A stretch of 64,000 nt of DNA from Lasiosphaeria ovina. Its lineage: Eukaryota > Ascomycota > Sordariomycetes > Sordariales > Lasiosphaeriaceae. This document shows positions 60,702 to 64,000 of the stretch, piece by piece. How positions within the stretch are numbered: the stretch's first letter is position 1; each line of letters opens with the position of its first letter. The stretch lies in contig JAULSN010000001.1 of the NCBI GenBank assembly GCA_033439765.1, positions 6,820,001 to 6,884,000 on the forward strand, read 5' to 3'. The position numbers and the translations under genes are program-made. Under the pieces are notes generated by a model. That model saw only the letters and a program-made list of their open reading frames with translations. It was not told where the DNA came from and searched no databases.

Positions 60702-61978
60702 TTATCCCCTCATTCGCAAAGCGAGGCTCACCAAAACGCCCAGCTGCGTCTTCCCGTCCTCCCGTGCTACTTTCAAATCCTCCATGTCCCTAAGGATGTG
60801 CTCGATATAGTCCCCCGCGGCTGAGAGGTGGAGTATATGGCCGATGGCAGAGTGAAGAGTGAGAAGCCGTTCCGACGGAGGGTCGATCGATGGGTGTGTA
60901 AACAATGTTCTCGTAATAGGGAACTGGTTTGCTATCCAAGGGAGAAAGGTACAGATACGATAGGTGTGCGGGGCAGCGTTTGCTACAGGTTCGAAGAAGA
61001 TATTGAAGTTCCCAAATCGACGATGCATATTGAGGGTCAAGGTAAGAGCGTTCCGTGGCCGGTGAATATCGACACCTTCGATCAAGTGCATCACACCATT
61101 ATCGAACATATTGAGGATAGCAATTGCAGATCTTCTCGGCTCGTCCTTGTATAAGTTAGCTTATATTAGAAAAAGGATGGAAAAAGGGCATCAAACCAAT
61201 TCGCTATTCTCCGACTTTGTCAAAGCATGGGGGAGGATATGCGCTACCTCGAGATCTTCAAATCGGTCGTCACTATCGAACAAGTTTCCATCGTCATCTC
61301 TTGGGGGCTGTTGTTGCTTCCACCGAGCTCCGATCTCCGCATCATCGAAGGTACGCGTGATAATACAGCGATGACGGTCGCGGATAAGGCAGTTGCGCCG
61401 TAGGACCGATAAGCGCTCAGGCGTTCCCATAAAGTCCTGCACACGCTGCTGCTCCTCCTGCGTTTGGGCTTGCAGGACCGCGGCATGGTAAACGGGGGAT
61501 GGTTGAGGTGTCTTGTTCGTAGCAGCTCGTACTGTCAGAATTGTTAGTAAGAGGTGAGGTTAGTAGGCTAGGAGATGGACGTACGAGGGAGGAAGAAGTT
61601 GGTTATAAGGTAGTCGGCAAAACCAAATAGCAGCGAGCCAAAATCAGCTACTACCCTGTCGTCGCTGAGGTCGATGCCGTCGTTGTCGTCGAGCATCCCA
61701 AGGGCAAGAGATTGGAAAAAAGCCTTAAGAAACTTATCCTGTGACTCCTGCGAGCGCGCATATTCGAATGTGAGGCGAATGAGGGCCGGGCGATTGTACT
61801 TGTCGCAGCCGCTGTATCTGGGAGCTGGCTGCTCAGCGGCTTCGAAGTAGTTGACAATACGACGGAACCTGCCAACGGCCTGGGTACGCTCCTGCGCATT
61901 TGCGAACAAAGGTTGTGCGGCGGAAAAGTCAATCACGCCCTCTAGGGAGGATTGATAGTGGTGCGACGGAGCCGCCAT
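60702..61978 (-). CDS. HNH-nuclease-domain protein, three exons, 390 aa
   Basis: Exons 61978-61585, 61531-61197 and 61145-60702, all phases closed (1,173 nt). The start is MAAPSHHYQSS. Residues 1-130 are helical with no known domain. The middle carries a fungal HNH signature: RRNCLIRDRHRCIITRTFD (Cys pair), then after an acidic insert LEVAHILPHAL, where the His residues would bind the metal, followed by GVMHLIEGVDIHRPRNALTL. Such fungal proteins are common and mostly uncharacterised. DNA cleavage is inferred from the motif only. Intron 2 has a weak GTTTGA donor with a GCTAAC branch. It converges on gtb3, with stops 134 bp apart. Confidence 0.78.
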
Positions 61979-62840
61979 AATGGTGGTATGTGTATGTATG
62001 GGCCAAGAACAAGGACCGTAGGATGGCTGAGAATGTCATTGCGCCCAGAACTCCGCACAGACCAACTTGGCACGTGACAAGATGGAGAAGCTCGTGTGGC
62101 CATGGCCGCGGGGCTGGAGCGGGGTTGTGCAAGGTAATCGATAAGACTATCGATAAGGGAAGAGTGCTGCGAGGGCCAAGGGGGGTGGTTGGCGATGGCT
62201 TGGGTTATGGACCCTGGTGTACCTTCCGCCAACGAACAGAGAGTGCAGGGAATTGAGAAGTGGATCACCCAAACATTGGGATCACTGACCACTGAGCAGA
62301 AGGTGCACTGCAATTTATAGCTCGATAGAGGGGTCCAGTTGGAAAAACGGGAAGTGTTATGGGGGTGCGACCATATAGCTGCTATTGCCAAGTAGGAGTG
62401 CCAGGCAACAACAGTTACCTGTTGTTGCCTGCTGGCATAACGGCACGCCGTTGCGGGCCATACAAAATATTAACGGCCTCGCCCCATCAGCATCCCACCC
62501 TCTCGTGCGTGGCCGTGATGAACTCTGCCAGTGTGTCCGTGCCCCGTGGCGTTGATGGCATTCTTGCAAGCGATGACCGGGAGTGTAGCGTGGGGTTTAA
62601 CACACCACGCTACGACTCGCCGCCGTCGAGCTCGCGGGATTCGTTTCTGGTGTCCTGCAACTGCCACCTGGTTAAGAAACGACAACGGCTCCCCTACGCA
62701 TTTCTCCCTTTTGTCCCTCGGAGTTTGAGGCTAGAGGTCCCCAAAGCCCCCGATGGGCTCCGCGCCAGGACCCTCTTCCTTTTCTCGAAGATATCAACAT
62801 TCTACCCTGTCTTCCCGAGTCTTCGGCTCGCCTGGATACC
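61979..62840. other. intergenic with two adjacent hairpins
   Basis: No gene seen. A 22-bp segment at 62183-62204 repeats 60434-60455 from the 3' part of gtb3. Two inverted repeats lie at 62404-62429 and about 62440-62453. Confidence 0.5.
62404..62453 (+). repeat. two inverted repeats (hairpins)
   Basis: GGCAACAACAG (62404-62414) and CTGTTGTTGCC (62419-62429) form a perfect 11-bp stem with a 4-base loop. A few bases later AACGGC and GCCGTT pair around AC. Function unknown. Confidence 0.8.
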
Positions 62841-63209
62841 CTCGTCCTGGCCGTACGCACCGGGAATCTGAGAGCTTTGTTCCTCGTCCAGATGGTTAAA
62901 CAGGAAATTGCCGCTAATGGATTTCTTCAGGCGCTCCAGCTGTTCTTGCGACTTGGGGTACAACGGAGGTGACCAGTTATCGTAGGTATCGGCAACAGGC
63001 TTGAGAGACTCTGCCGAAACCGAAGTTCGACGAGCAAAGTTATACTGAGCCGGGTAGCTGTCGGGGTTTGGCGGATTTCTCAAAGCCGAAACGGGCGAAT
63101 CCGCCGATGCATCAGCACCAAAGGGTCCCCTAAAACCACCGCCTCCGGTGAGTCCAAAGCTCGGAGTTTTTGGGGAAGTAACCGTGTCGTTCTTCGCGCC
63201 CGCTTTCAT
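62802..63209 (-). pseudogene. PKA regulatory subunit fragment
   Basis: The minus frame reads GLTGGGGFRGPFGADASADSP, then the PKA inhibitor (pseudosubstrate) site ARRTSVSAES, then WSPPLYPKSQEQLERLKKSI and NFLFNHLDEEQSSQ. This is the hinge and the start of the first cyclic-nucleotide-binding domain of fungal PKA regulatory subunits. After EQSSQ the sequence loses homology and stops, and no dimerisation domain is found upstream. It is a partial duplicate or relic rather than the functional gene. Confidence 0.6.
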
Positions 63210-64000
63210 TGGTCGCGACTATCAAGCATCAGCGACACCTGATATTCCGGCACCTCACTCTGTTCAGCCCCGCGCTGAGCCGTCTTTTGTTGTGTGGGTC
63301 TTGCCGTTTGATTTGGTTGTGGAAGGCGGAGCTCCTGCCTCTTCCCTGTACTCAGCTATCTCTTCCTGGAGATTTGGACACGTCATGTTTGATTCTCGCC
63401 CGGAACCGGATGGACTCGATTGACGTACGAGGACCCCGTCGGCGTTTGATTCCTCTGGATGGTATCCGAGTTTTATAAAGAAACCCTCCCGTCATCCGTA
63501 TCGCTTGTTGGTTTCCTGCATCATGGTGACAGTGGCCTCGACGATTCGAAAGGCTGCCCCGCGCCGAGGCCCGCGGGAGTACCCGGTGTGGGCTCTCTTC
63601 CCTTTCCTAGCCATGTCGGAGGCTCGCTGGGGCGGTCTCGCTGCCGGATGATCTCCTGCCAAACCGCTTCGTTAGCATCGGCATAGATAAAACAAGGCCA
63701 GGTCTCTGTGACGACGGACCTGGACGGGACATAGAGGAGATGGAGAGGATGGCACGTTTTGGTACGTGCTGTGCACTACCCTCCATGTTTGGCGTGGTGC
63801 GTGGTGTTCCCAGTGGCAGCTAGTGAGACTTCGGATGCCGAGGCCGAGGTTGGCCAGGTGGTCACTAGAAAGCCAGGAGTCTAGCGAGCCGTGCACAGAG
63901 GCAAAGAAGGGGGAAACATTTTTTTGGAGTACAGGTGAGAGATGGCGATCGTCTCTTGCTCCCGGGGATGTTGAAAATTTATTCGGGTCCGTGGTACTGG
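63210..64000. other. no supported gene to window end
   Basis: Short ORFs on both strands have random composition. Nothing recognisable. Confidence 0.5.

Noticed and set aside
1..64000. CRISPR arrays, operons or bacterial-type signals
   Set aside because: Spliceosomal introns, fungal families and RIP show a eukaryotic chromosome; no direct-repeat/spacer array was seen.

Overview
The window comes from a filamentous ascomycete (Pezizomycotina, most likely Sordariomycetes; this is inference). The evidence is short introns of about 40-80 nt with GCTAAC/CTGAC-type branch sites, fungal families (LysM, fungal STAND N-terminus, DUF3669, PKA regulatory subunit) and extensive C-to-T decay of repeats of the kind made by repeat-induced point mutation (RIP).

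Layout. 1-4228: a Ty1/copia element cut by the left window edge. It has one continuous gag-pol frame broken only by TAG/TAA codons, followed by a 3' LTR. 4226-7141 (-): a five-exon STAND-like ankyrin gene. 7.2-17.6 kb: mostly non-coding, with a two-LysM secreted protein (14127-12967), an unrecognised ORF and several gene relics. 17.6-38.8 kb: an AT-rich repeat island holding a Tc1/mariner relic, a copia relic and two Ty3/gypsy chromoviral copies nested in opposite orientations. It also holds a foreign insert, extra LTRs, a 163-bp tandem repeat and a RIP-degraded NACHT/NLR-type gene.

40.07-60.57 kb: the main system is a complete five-gene galactosaminogalactan (GAG) exopolysaccharide cluster: agd3 (deacetylase, -), ega3 (GH114 galactosaminidase, +), sph3 (GH135 hydrolase, +), uge3 (UDP-glucose/UDP-GalNAc 4-epimerase, -) and gtb3 (2,891-aa multi-pass membrane GT4 synthase, +). 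By analogy with Aspergillus fumigatus, Uge3 supplies UDP-galactopyranose and UDP-GalNAc, Gtb3 polymerises and exports the chain, Agd3 deacetylates GalNAc outside the cell, and Ega3 and Sph3 cleave the polymer. Exon models were built by hand, and every exon junction closes in phase. A 94-aa secreted cysteine-rich protein, split over three small exons, sits between sph3 and uge3.

The strongest unexpected signal is splice-site usage. Four of the 17 modelled introns in the GAG genes start with GC instead of GT, and a fifth GC-AG intron lies in the STAND gene. Also notable are the 78-bp gap between ega3 and a leaderless sph3, a possible LTR-supplied stop codon in the STAND gene, and the nested gypsy pair with a 5-bp target duplication that differs by one RIP-type change. 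To the right of the cluster lie an HNH-nuclease gene and a PKA regulatory-subunit fragment.
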